Below are positions 1-7,610 of a stretch of DNA of 64,000 bases, in pieces; the first letter of the stretch is position 1; every line of letters begins with the position of its first letter. The notes below the pieces were generated by a model. It was not told the origin of the DNA and ran no database searches. It was given only the letters and a program-made list of their open reading frames with translations. Location of the stretch: the NCBI GenBank assembly GCA_036961355.1, contig JBALVL010000010.1:60280-124279 (forward strand), given 5' to 3'. Origin of the DNA: Motiliproteus sp036961355. GTDB lineage: Bacteria > Pseudomonadota > Gammaproteobacteria > Pseudomonadales > Balneatricaceae. The position numbers and the translations under genes are program-made.

Positions 1-1
1 A

Positions 2-232
2 CCGGGGTCAATCGTGGAGTTGGAAAGCCGATATTTGGCGCTGGTCTTATCCAAAACCGATAGTCCTCTCGAGCCCTTAGTTCGTGTTGTGTTCGATACT
101 TCGAAAGAGCAGCTGGTTCAGCCGCGAGATATTGACCTTAGTACGGTTACGGTAGATGACAAGATTACTCACTACGCACAAGTGGGAAACTGGGGGCTGT
201 CTCGGCAGAAGTTGTTGGAGTTGATGCTCTGA
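2..232 (+). CDS. C-terminal end of an HD-GYP-type phosphodiesterase (5' end outside window)
   Basis: The reading frame is open from the first bases of the window and ends at 232, so only the last 76 residues are present. The pattern (PGSIVEL...ALVL, a conserved PLVRVVFDT strand, then a QPRDIDL segment and a KITHYAQ...WGL tail) resembles the small domain that follows the HD-GYP catalytic domain in many gammaproteobacterial cyclic-di-GMP phosphodiesterases. The catalytic part cannot be seen, so the assignment rests on this tail only. A GTG at 14 could be mistaken for a start, but the similarity continues upstream of it. The gene converges on fdhD with a 183-bp spacer that shows no clear terminator. 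Confidence 0.6.
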   Translation, partial: PGSIVELESRYLALVLSKTDSPLEPLVRVVFDTSKEQLVQPRDIDLSTVTVDDKITHYAQVGNWGLSRQKLLELML

Positions 233-415
233 TTGCGCTGGCCATAACATTCTCCCCCGCCCCAAAAAAAGACCTGTGTCTCGTTTGTTACAACGGCATT
301 AAGAGGTTTGGAGCAACGCTCTAGGTGGCACGGAGCCATGGTTGTCAGTGACTTCGGATGTGTTTGGCCGTTAGGTGTTTCTCATCGTGCAAACAAGCAG
401 AAAAAAATTAATCCG

Positions 416-1309
416 TTAATCCTGCTGCGCTTGGCTGTAACGCACATGGCGGTTGTTTCGAGCAAAGCCGGTGACATTGATGTTGGCCTGCTTGGCCAGT
501 CGGATCGCCAAGGCGGTCGGGGCCGAGACTGCGACCAGATTGCCGATGCCGATCGCGGCGGCCTTGTGGACGATCTCGTAGCTGGCGCGGCTGGATATCA
601 GTAGGAAACCTTGCGAGAAATCGCTGTTGCTATGGACCAGCGAGCCGATCAGTTTATCCATCGCGTTGTGCCGCCCAACATCCTCTTTGAGTTGCACAAT
701 CTCCCCCTCGGCGTTGCACCAGGCGGCACCATGCACCGCGCCGGTTTGCTGCTGCAGTGGCTGGTTGGCATCGAGTTGCGCCACCGCGCGTTGAATCGCC
801 GCGTCACTAATTGGCGCTTGCGGTGTGATTCTACTGACGGGCCGGATCGCGTGTTTAAGCGAGTCGGCACCGCATAGACCGCAGCCGGTACGACCGGTCA
901 GGTTGCGTTTCTGTTGCTTCAGCACCTGCGCCCGTCGGGTTGATATGGTCAGGTTGACCTCGATGCCTTCGGCGCAGGGGTTGATGCTGAGATCGTAGAG
1001 CTCGTCGGGACTTTGCAGGATCCCTTCGCTGAGACTAAAACCAAGGGCGAAGTCGGCAAGATCACTGGGCGAGGCCATCATCACCAGATGGCAGGTACCG
1101 TTGTAGCACAGCGCCACGGCGACCTCTTCGGCGAGTAGGTCATCAGCTGCGGTACTGGCCTGCGGCGTCCAGCGATTGACGCTGACCGAATCGGTGGTTG
1201 CCTGCGTCATTGTCTCCTGCTCCGCAGGCAGCGTCAGACCATCGGAGCTGATTGCCCCGATAGTCGTCTGAGCAGAGCCGCTATTCATTTTGAGCGGTTG
1301 TCGGTTCAC
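416..1309 (-). CDS. fdhD: FdhD, sulfurtransferase for formate dehydrogenase maturation
   Basis: FdhD passes sulfur from a cysteine desulfurase to the molybdenum cofactor before it is inserted into formate dehydrogenase; it acts in the cytoplasm. The protein has 297 residues. The CGLC motif at residues 143-146 is the sulfur-carrying Cys-x-x-Cys loop of the family, and the later segment with VHGAAW and EDVGRHNAMDKL is the family's signature. The GTG start at 1309 overlaps the fdsA stop by four bases (GTGA), which points to translational coupling; an ATG eight codons further in is the alternative. It is the last gene of the formate dehydrogenase operon, equivalent to fdsC. The assignment is secure. 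Confidence 0.95.
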   Translation of the reverse strand: MNRQPLKMNSGSAQTTIGAISSDGLTLPAEQETMTQATTDSVSVNRWTPQASTAADDLLAEEVAVALCYNGTCHLVMMASPSDLADFALGFSLSEGILQSPDELYDLSINPCAEGIEVNLTISTRRAQVLKQQKRNLTGRTGCGLCGADSLKHAIRPVSRITPQAPISDAAIQRAVAQLDANQPLQQQTGAVHGAAWCNAEGEIVQLKEDVGRHNAMDKLIGSLVHSNSDFSQGFLLISSRASYEIVHKAAAIGIGNLVAVSAPTALAIRLAKQANINVTGFARNNRHVRYSQAQQD

Positions 1310-4218
1310 GATCTAGTACTCGCAGGAATGACAGGCTCAGGTTTTGTACCACCGTTTCGTTGTTTCCGCAGCGACTGTTGTTGGCGATCGAAAGCCTTGA
1401 AGTCGCGCTGCCACTGTGACGGTTCGGTTACCTTTTCGATCTGCACTGCGGTGACCTTATACTCGGGACAGTTGGTGGCCCAATCGGAGTTATCGGTGGT
1501 GATGACGTTGGCTCCGCTTTCGGGATGGTGGAAGGTGGTATACACCACGCCCGGCTGCATCCGCAGGCTAATTAACGCGCGCAGTACCGTCTGGCCTGCC
1601 CGACTGGAGATACCCAGCCAATCGCCATTATTGATGCCGCGATCTTCGGCGTCATGGGGGTGGATCTCGAGCTCATCCTGACTATGCCAAACCTGATTGT
1701 CGGTGCGACGGGTTTGAGCACCGACGTTATACTGTGACAACACCCGGCCGGTGGTCAGAATCAGTGGGAAGCGACGGCTGGCGCGCTCGGTGGTTTCGAC
1801 AAACTCGGTCGGTACGAAACGTCCTGGGCCGATCGGAAAGCTGTCCTCGTGCATGATCGGCATCCCTCGCGGGTGTTGCTCGTTGCACGGCCACTGAATG
1901 CTGCCCAGCTGTTCCAGTTTGTCGTAGCTGACGCCAGCGAACGAAGGGGTCAGCGAAGCGATCTCGTCCATGATCTCGGATGGATGGCTGTACTCCATTG
2001 GATAGCCAAGGGCGTTGGACAGCGCCATGGTGACCTCCCAGTCAGCCTTGCCTGCCAATGGCGCAACCACCCGCCGCACCCGGTTGATGCGGCGCTCGGC
2101 GTTGGTAAAGGTGCCATCTTTCTCCAGAAAGGTGGAACCGGGTAGCAGCACATGGGCGAACTTGGCGGTTTCGTTGAGGAAGATGTCCTGCACCACCAGC
2201 AGATCCAGCGATTTCAACGCCGCCTCGACGTGCTGAGTGTTGGGGTCGGACTGCGCCAGATCTTCACCTTGCACATACATCCCTTTGTACTTGCCGTTGA
2301 TGGCGGCATCGAACATGTTAGGGATGCGCAGCCCCGGTTCACTGTCGAGCGTCACGCCCCAGCTTTGTTCGAACTGTTGCCGTATGTTGTCATCACCGAC
2401 CGGCTGGTAGCCGGGGAGTTCGTGTGGAAATGAACCCATATCGCACGAACCCTGCACGTTGTTCTGGCCCCGCAATGGGTTAACACCGACGCCGGAGCGG
2501 CCGATGTTGCCGGTGGCCATCGCCAGATTGGCGATCCCCATCACCATGGTGGAACCCTGGCTGTGTTCGGTCACACCCAGTCCATAGAAGATGGCAGCGT
2601 TTTCTGCCGTGGCATACGTCCGGGCTGCTTGGCGAATAGCATCGGCCGCAACGCCGGTGATCGGAGCGACCGTTTCAGGGCTGTTCTGCGGCAGTTGGAT
2701 AAAGTCACGCCATTGCTGGTATTGCTCAGGATCGCAGCGACCACTGATGAAGCCATGATCTTCCAGTCCTTCGGTGACGACCACGTGCGCCAGTGCGTTG
2801 ATCAGAGCAACGTTAGTTCCCGGCAGCAGCGGCAGGTGTAGTGAGCCGTTCAAGTGCGGCGTGTTGAGCAAGTCGATTTCGCGCGGATCGGCGACGATCA
2901 ACTGTGCGCCTTCGCGTAGCCGGCGCCGCATCATCGAGGCGAATACCGGGTGGGCATCGGTCGGGTTAGCACCGATCACCAGCATGACGTCGGCGTCTTT
3001 GACCGAATCGAAGGTTTGGGTGCCGGCCGACTCGCCCAGTGTTTGCTTGAGGCCATAGCCGGTCGGGCTGTGGCAGACCCGGGCGCAGGTGTCGGTGTTG
3101 TTGTTGCCGAACGCGGCACGGACCATTTTCTGGACCAGATAGGTTTCTTCGTTGGTGCAGCGTGATGAGGTGATCCCGCCGATGCTGGTACGGCCGTGTT
3201 TGGCCTGAACCTGTTTAAAACGCGTGGCGCTGAATTCGATCGCTTCCTGCCAGCTCACCTCTTTCCAGGGCTGATCAATCGAGTCACGGATCATCGGAGC
3301 CGTGATTCGATCTTTGTGGGTGGCATAGCCAAAAGCAAACCGTCCTTTAACGCAGGAGTGGCCCTGATTGGCTTCGCCGCCCTTGTACGGCACCATGCGT
3401 ACCAGTTTGTCACCCTGAAGTTCGGCTTTGAATGAGCAGCCAACACCGCAATAAGCGCAAGTGGTGACGACGCTACGCTCGGGCTGTCCCATGTCGATCA
3501 CACTTTTCTCGGACAATGTGGCGGTGGGGCAGGCCTGCACACAGGCGCCGCAGGAGACACAGTCCGAATCCATAAAGTTATCGCTGCCGGTACTGACGTG
3601 CGAATCGAAGCCCCGCCCTTCAATCGTTAGCGCAAAGGTGCCTTGCACCTCTTCGCAGGCGCGGACGCAGCGCGAGCAGACGATGCACTTGCTGGGGTCG
3701 AAACTGAAATAGGGGTTGGACTCGTCTTTCTCAGCGTCAAGGTGGTTCTCGCCATCAAAGCCGTAACGCACTTCACGCAGTCCGACGGCCCCGGCCATAT
3801 CCTGTAACTCGCAGTTGCCGTTGCTGGGGCAGGTGAGGCAGTCCAACGGGTGGTCCGAGATGTACAGTTCCATCACGTTGCGGCGCAACTTAGCCAGTTT
3901 GTCGTTCTGACTGCTGACCTGCATACCCGCTTCAACGGGTGTGGTGCATGAGGCGGGATAACCGCGACGGCCGTCGATCTGTACCGCGCAGAGTCGGCAG
4001 GAACCGAACGCTTCTAAGTTATCACTAGCGCACAGTTTGGGGATGTTGATGCCAGCCAGGGCTGCGGCGCGAAGCACCGAGGTGCCTTCGGTTACGCTGA
4101 TGTCGACGCCATCGATGGTAAGCGACACCTGCGTCAGCGCGTCGGAATGCCGGGGTTGTGACGGCGGCGGGGTACCCAGATCTTTGTCGTGCAGGGCGGG
4201 ATCAAAGAAATCAAGCAT
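1306..4218 (-). CDS. fdsA: NAD-dependent formate dehydrogenase, catalytic alpha subunit
   Basis: Oxidises formate to CO2 at a bis-MGD molybdenum centre and passes electrons along iron-sulfur clusters to FdsB. The 970-residue protein has an N-terminal 2Fe-2S ferredoxin domain (Cys about 63, 74, 77, 91), a His/Cys cluster (about 123-136), two 4Fe-4S ferredoxin motifs (CIVCSRC and CVSCGAC), then the molybdopterin domain with its own cluster (CAYCGVGC). The Mo ligand lies in RVCHSPTG at about residue 382 and is cysteine, not selenocysteine. I chose the ATG at 4218: a GGGGAG ribosome site sits just upstream and the codon overlaps the fdsB stop by 8 bases. A longer frame to 4293 would run deep into fdsB. 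The dedicated Mo-binding catalytic region separates it from NuoG. Confidence 0.95.
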   Translation of the reverse strand: MLDFFDPALHDKDLGTPPPSQPRHSDALTQVSLTIDGVDISVTEGTSVLRAAALAGINIPKLCASDNLEAFGSCRLCAVQIDGRRGYPASCTTPVEAGMQVSSQNDKLAKLRRNVMELYISDHPLDCLTCPSNGNCELQDMAGAVGLREVRYGFDGENHLDAEKDESNPYFSFDPSKCIVCSRCVRACEEVQGTFALTIEGRGFDSHVSTGSDNFMDSDCVSCGACVQACPTATLSEKSVIDMGQPERSVVTTCAYCGVGCSFKAELQGDKLVRMVPYKGGEANQGHSCVKGRFAFGYATHKDRITAPMIRDSIDQPWKEVSWQEAIEFSATRFKQVQAKHGRTSIGGITSSRCTNEETYLVQKMVRAAFGNNNTDTCARVCHSPTGYGLKQTLGESAGTQTFDSVKDADVMLVIGANPTDAHPVFASMMRRRLREGAQLIVADPREIDLLNTPHLNGSLHLPLLPGTNVALINALAHVVVTEGLEDHGFISGRCDPEQYQQWRDFIQLPQNSPETVAPITGVAADAIRQAARTYATAENAAIFYGLGVTEHSQGSTMVMGIANLAMATGNIGRSGVGVNPLRGQNNVQGSCDMGSFPHELPGYQPVGDDNIRQQFEQSWGVTLDSEPGLRIPNMFDAAINGKYKGMYVQGEDLAQSDPNTQHVEAALKSLDLLVVQDIFLNETAKFAHVLLPGSTFLEKDGTFTNAERRINRVRRVVAPLAGKADWEVTMALSNALGYPMEYSHPSEIMDEIASLTPSFAGVSYDKLEQLGSIQWPCNEQHPRGMPIMHEDSFPIGPGRFVPTEFVETTERASRRFPLILTTGRVLSQYNVGAQTRRTDNQVWHSQDELEIHPHDAEDRGINNGDWLGISSRAGQTVLRALISLRMQPGVVYTTFHHPESGANVITTDNSDWATNCPEYKVTAVQIEKVTEPSQWQRDFKAFDRQQQSLRKQRNGGTKPEPVIPASTRS

Positions 4219-5851
4219 CGGTATTCTCCCCAGCGGTATTATGGTTGCTGTTTTGGCTTGTGTGTTGACGACTGTGGTTAAAGTCGTCGCCAAAGTACTG
4301 AAGGGCGCTGCGAACCGGATTGGGGGTCATTCCGCCCATGGCGCATAACGAACCATCCTCCATGGTGTCACACAGGTCGTGCAGCAGTTCGAGTGCGTCT
4401 TGGTGTTGTTGATCGCTTTGTCGTTGAGGGTCGGTCAGCCGGTCGATCACTTCAACGCCACGGGTTGAACCGATGCGGCACGGTGTGCATTTACCGCAGG
4501 ACTCTACCGCACAAAACTCCATCGCAAAGCGGGCTTGCTGCAACATGTCGACACTGTCGTCGAACACCACAATGCCACCGTGTCCCAGCACCGCGCCGGT
4601 CTCAGTAAAGGCTTCGTAATCGAGCGCTGTTTGCCATTGGCTCTGCGGCATGTAGGCACCGAGAGGGCCGCCAACTTGAATCGCATGCATCGGTCGGCCA
4701 CTGGCGGTGCCGTTACCAAATTGCTGTAGTAGAAGATCAAGGGAGGTGCCGAAGGCCAGTTCGACCAGGCCGCCCTGTTTGATGTTACCGGCCAGTTGGA
4801 ACGCCAGGGTGCCACGCGAGCGGCCGCAGCCGTAGTTGGCATAAGCCTTAGCACCTTCGGCGATAATGTAGGGTATCGCTGCGAGTGTCAGCACATTGTT
4901 GACTACCGTCGGTTGGCCGAATAGCCCGACCAGCGCTGGCAACGGTGGTTTGGCCCGAACCAGGCCGCGTTTACCTTCGAGGCTTTCCAGCAACGAGGTC
5001 TCTTCACCGCAGATATAAGCCCCGGCACCTAAGCGCACTTCCAAATTGAAAGCGCGGCCACTGTTGCAGACGTTGTCACCCAAATAGCCAGCGGCTAGGG
5101 CTGTTTCGATTGCCTGATTCAACACTTGGTGCGCCAGTGGGTATTCCGAGCGCAGGTAGATGTAACCTTGCGTCGCACCGACCGCTAAACCGGCGATGCA
5201 CATCCCTTCGATCAGCATATAGGGGTCGGCTTCCATCACCAGCCGGTCGGCGAAGGTGCCCGAGTCACCTTCGTCAGCGTTGCAGACGATATATTTCTGA
5301 TCACTCTGGCCAGTACTGATAGGCGCATCAAGTACGGTCTGCCATTTGATGCCTGCTGGGAAAGCCGCGCCGCCGCGGCCGCGTAGCCCGGAGCCTTTGA
5401 TTTCATCGACAATCGCCTGCGGTGTCAACGCCAGTGCTTTTGTCAGCCCCTCAAAGCCTTGATGGCTGCGGTAGTCATCCAACGATAGCGGATCGGTGAC
5501 GCCGGCCCGGGCAAAGGTCAGTCGTTGTTGCTGTTTGAGATAGGGGATCTGCTCGGTTAAACCCTGGCAGAGAGGGTGGGCAGCCGCCGGTTGGTTGGTA
5601 CCGGTACCTAACATGCCAGCATCGATCAGTGCTGGAATATCGGCTGCGGTTACCGGGCCGTAAGCGATACGGCCCTGTTCGGTAGCGATCTCGACCAAGG
5701 GCTCGAGCCAGCACATACCGCGTGAACCGTTACGGATGATTTCGATCGTTTCACCATGGCGTTCCGCCTCGGCATTAAGGGCGGTAACTACCGCTTCGGC
5801 ACCCAAGGCATTGGCGGTAGTGTCGCGTGGGATATAGACAGTTACGCTCAT
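4211..5851 (-). CDS. fdsB: NAD-dependent formate dehydrogenase, beta (diaphorase) subunit
   Basis: NuoF-like subunit that takes electrons from FdsA and reduces NAD+ through FMN. The 546-residue protein begins with a thioredoxin-like NuoE-type segment, followed by the glycine-rich FMN/NADH region (GLRGRGGAAFPAG), the conserved CNADEGD segment, and a C-terminal 4Fe-4S motif SCGKCTPCR. The ATG at 5851 shares one base with the fdsG stop (TGATG) and has a GGAGG ribosome site inside the end of fdsG. The extra GTG codon three bases upstream is less likely. It lies between fdsG and fdsA with overlaps on both sides, so the three subunits are translationally coupled. Confidence 0.95.
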   Translation of the reverse strand: MSVTVYIPRDTTANALGAEAVVTALNAEAERHGETIEIIRNGSRGMCWLEPLVEIATEQGRIAYGPVTAADIPALIDAGMLGTGTNQPAAAHPLCQGLTEQIPYLKQQQRLTFARAGVTDPLSLDDYRSHQGFEGLTKALALTPQAIVDEIKGSGLRGRGGAAFPAGIKWQTVLDAPISTGQSDQKYIVCNADEGDSGTFADRLVMEADPYMLIEGMCIAGLAVGATQGYIYLRSEYPLAHQVLNQAIETALAAGYLGDNVCNSGRAFNLEVRLGAGAYICGEETSLLESLEGKRGLVRAKPPLPALVGLFGQPTVVNNVLTLAAIPYIIAEGAKAYANYGCGRSRGTLAFQLAGNIKQGGLVELAFGTSLDLLLQQFGNGTASGRPMHAIQVGGPLGAYMPQSQWQTALDYEAFTETGAVLGHGGIVVFDDSVDMLQQARFAMEFCAVESCGKCTPCRIGSTRGVEVIDRLTDPQRQSDQQHQDALELLHDLCDTMEDGSLCAMGGMTPNPVRSALQYFGDDFNHSRQHTSQNSNHNTAGENTDA

Positions 5852-6351
5852 CACTTAACCTCCACTGCGTGGGTTGTCAGTTGATCGATCAGGGTATCGA
5901 AACGCTGCGGATCAACCCTCCCGATCACCTCGTCACCGACCCGCAAGCTTGGGCCGCAGGCGCAGTTGCCCAGACAATAGACCGGTTCCAGGCTGAACTC
6001 TTGGTCGGCGGTGGTCTGATGGAAATCGATCCCCAGCCGCTGTTTAGCATGCTGCTCAAGCTGCTGCGAACCGCGCGCCTGGCAAGCTTCGGCGCGGCAT
6101 ATCTGTAGCTGGTTCAGACCGGGGGGGGTAGTGCGAAAGTGATGGTAAAAGCTGATTACCCCTTTAATTTCGGCAATGGTCTGCTGCAACGCTTTGGCGA
6201 TCAATGGCACGGTCGCAGGTGGCACGAAACCTAACTGGTTCTGAAGGTTGTGCAGGATCGGCAGTAGCGCGCCGGGATTGTCTCGGTGCTGCTCCAGCAC
6301 CGCTCGGGCTGTTTCCAGATGATCAGGTGAGGGGGTGCTGGCTTGCTGCAT
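5851..6351 (-). CDS. fdsG: NAD-dependent formate dehydrogenase, gamma subunit (2Fe-2S)
   Basis: NuoE-like 24-kDa subunit that carries one 2Fe-2S cluster in the soluble formate dehydrogenase complex. Of 166 residues, the cluster ligands are visible as Cys85 and Cys90 (CRAEAC) and Cys126 and Cys130 (CLGNC). It is the first gene of the leftward operon fdsG-fdsB-fdsA-fdhD and is preceded by a palindrome and a divergent regulator. The coding DNA contains a run of eight C (read as G8 at 6121-6128 on the plus strand, in a Thr-Thr-Pro-Pro stretch), which is a potential slippage point. No fdsD-like small subunit is seen in the operon. Confidence 0.94.
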   Translation of the reverse strand: MQQASTPSPDHLETARAVLEQHRDNPGALLPILHNLQNQLGFVPPATVPLIAKALQQTIAEIKGVISFYHHFRTTPPGLNQLQICRAEACQARGSQQLEQHAKQRLGIDFHQTTADQEFSLEPVYCLGNCACGPSLRVGDEVIGRVDPQRFDTLIDQLTTHAVEVK

Positions 6352-6373
6352 GGTGTCGTGCCTTCTTTAGCAA

Positions 6374-6395
6374 CATATGAAGTGAATTTCATATG
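6374..6395. promoter_or_regulatory. Palindromic candidate operator between fdsG and its divergent regulator
   Basis: The bases CATATGAA (6374-6381) and TTCATATG (6388-6395) form a perfect 8+8 bp inverted repeat around a 6-bp spacer. It lies 22 bp upstream of the fdsG start codon and about 130 bp upstream of the regulator start. Its place in the only non-coding space between the divergent units suggests a binding site for the regulator next door. The function is inferred, not shown. Confidence 0.5.
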
Positions 6396-6525
6396 CTGAC
6401 GTTTATTATTCTGGTAAACATAGCACTGCTTCGGTTTAATCAGAATATGCATGGGAGTTCATAAGTGTTTGTGTTGTTGTGTTTCCCTAATTATAGGTAC
6501 TCAGGTTTATTGCCAGAGGTTTTCG

Positions 6526-7587
6526 ATGCGCAGAATTGATGTGATCCCAGCCTGGTCGTTTCGTGACGAGGCCGGTAACCAGTTAGACCCTCAGTTGTTC
6601 CGGCTGTTACAGGCGATTCATGAGCAGGGCAAGCTGACTAAGGCGGTGCAGGAGGTGGGGATCTCCTACCGGCATGGCTGGAATCTGTTGCAGTCCTGGA
6701 CCGCATTTTTTGGCAATGAACTGGTGCGCTTGCAGCAAGGTAAAGGCGCGACACTGACCGCGCTGGGCGAGAAGTTACTGTGGGCCGAGCAGCGGGTGGT
6801 TGCCCGGCTGGAGCCACAACTAAAAAATCTGGCATCGGAACTCAATCTTGAGATCCAGCAGAGCCTTGAGAATAATCGTCCGTCGTTAAGGCTGCACGCC
6901 AGCCATGGCTATGCGGTACAGCTGCTGCCGGACAGGGCGGTCGATTATCAGTTGGATCTGCAGTACAAGAGTGCCGAGCAGGCGTTGGCGTCACTCGAAC
7001 GGGGTCGGTGCGATCTGGCCGGCTTCCACCTGCCGACCGAGGTGATAAGCGACGCGATGCGGCAAACCTACCTGCGTTATCTTAAACCCCGGGTTCACCG
7101 GGTGATCAGCTTTGTCAGCCGTTGTCAGGGGTTGATGATTAAACCGGAAAATCCGCTCGAGATTAGCGGACTGGAGGATCTGTTGCGTAGCGATATACGC
7201 TTTATCAACCGCCAGTCAGCGTCGGGAACGAGGGCTCTGCTCGATGAGTTGATGCGTAGGGAGGGGCTCAACAGCGCGGAGATCAATGGCTTTGACGACG
7301 AGGAGTATACCCACTCGGCGGTTGCCGCTTATGTCGCCGCCGGAATGGCCGATGTCGGGTTTGGCGTTGAGGCGGCGGCGCACCAGTTTGGTTTGCAGTT
7401 TATCCCGCTAACCTCCGAGTACTACCTGTTTGTTTGCCATGCCAAGACGCTAAAGCAGGAAGCGACCCACCGCTTTATCGAGTCACTGCAGCAGCCGGAT
7501 TTCTTGCAGCAGATTGCAGCACTGCCCGGCTATGCCCCTGTTCGGTCGGGGCAGATTATGCAGTTAGATGAGTTGCTGAACCCGTAA
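6526..7587 (+). CDS. ModE-type helix-turn-helix regulator with periplasmic-binding-like domain
   Basis: Predicted transcription regulator of 353 residues. Residues about 10-75 (LFRLLQAIHEQGKLTKA, then SYRHGWNLLQSW) match the winged helix of ModE-like proteins, and the rest (from about residue 110) is a PBP-like ligand-binding domain of the kind fused to such DNA-binding domains. I chose the ATG at 6526 because CAGAGG lies 6 bp upstream and the protein from there aligns with the family; a longer open frame starts at 6451. It is divergent from the formate dehydrogenase operon and likely controls it, perhaps in response to molybdate or formate. The ligand is unknown. Confidence 0.82.
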   Translation: MRRIDVIPAWSFRDEAGNQLDPQLFRLLQAIHEQGKLTKAVQEVGISYRHGWNLLQSWTAFFGNELVRLQQGKGATLTALGEKLLWAEQRVVARLEPQLKNLASELNLEIQQSLENNRPSLRLHASHGYAVQLLPDRAVDYQLDLQYKSAEQALASLERGRCDLAGFHLPTEVISDAMRQTYLRYLKPRVHRVISFVSRCQGLMIKPENPLEISGLEDLLRSDIRFINRQSASGTRALLDELMRREGLNSAEINGFDDEEYTHSAVAAYVAAGMADVGFGVEAAAHQFGLQFIPLTSEYYLFVCHAKTLKQEATHRFIESLQQPDFLQQIAALPGYAPVRSGQIMQLDELLNP

Positions 7588-7610
7588 CGGCAGCGTATTA
7601 CGCCGTTTTA
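7586..7610. terminator. Hairpin between the regulator and the chemoreceptor (convergent ends)
   Basis: AACGGC (7586-7591) pairs with GCCGTT (7602-7607) and is followed on the plus strand by a short T run. It overlaps the stop codons of both convergent genes and could end transcription of the regulator. The stem is short. Confidence 0.45.

Noticed and set aside
308..604. Small plus-strand frame opposite fdhD
   Set aside because: Antisense to a conserved gene, without a ribosome site or recognisable domain.
1306..4218. fdsA as the complex I subunit NuoG
   Set aside because: The VCHSPTG Mo-ligand segment, the extra ferredoxin clusters and the linked fdhD gene fit formate dehydrogenase; no other nuo genes are present.
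7592..7601. Same GCGTATTACG decamer near the ends of both chemoreceptor genes (7592 and 58465)
   Set aside because: Too short to be meaningful, and the surrounding hairpins differ.
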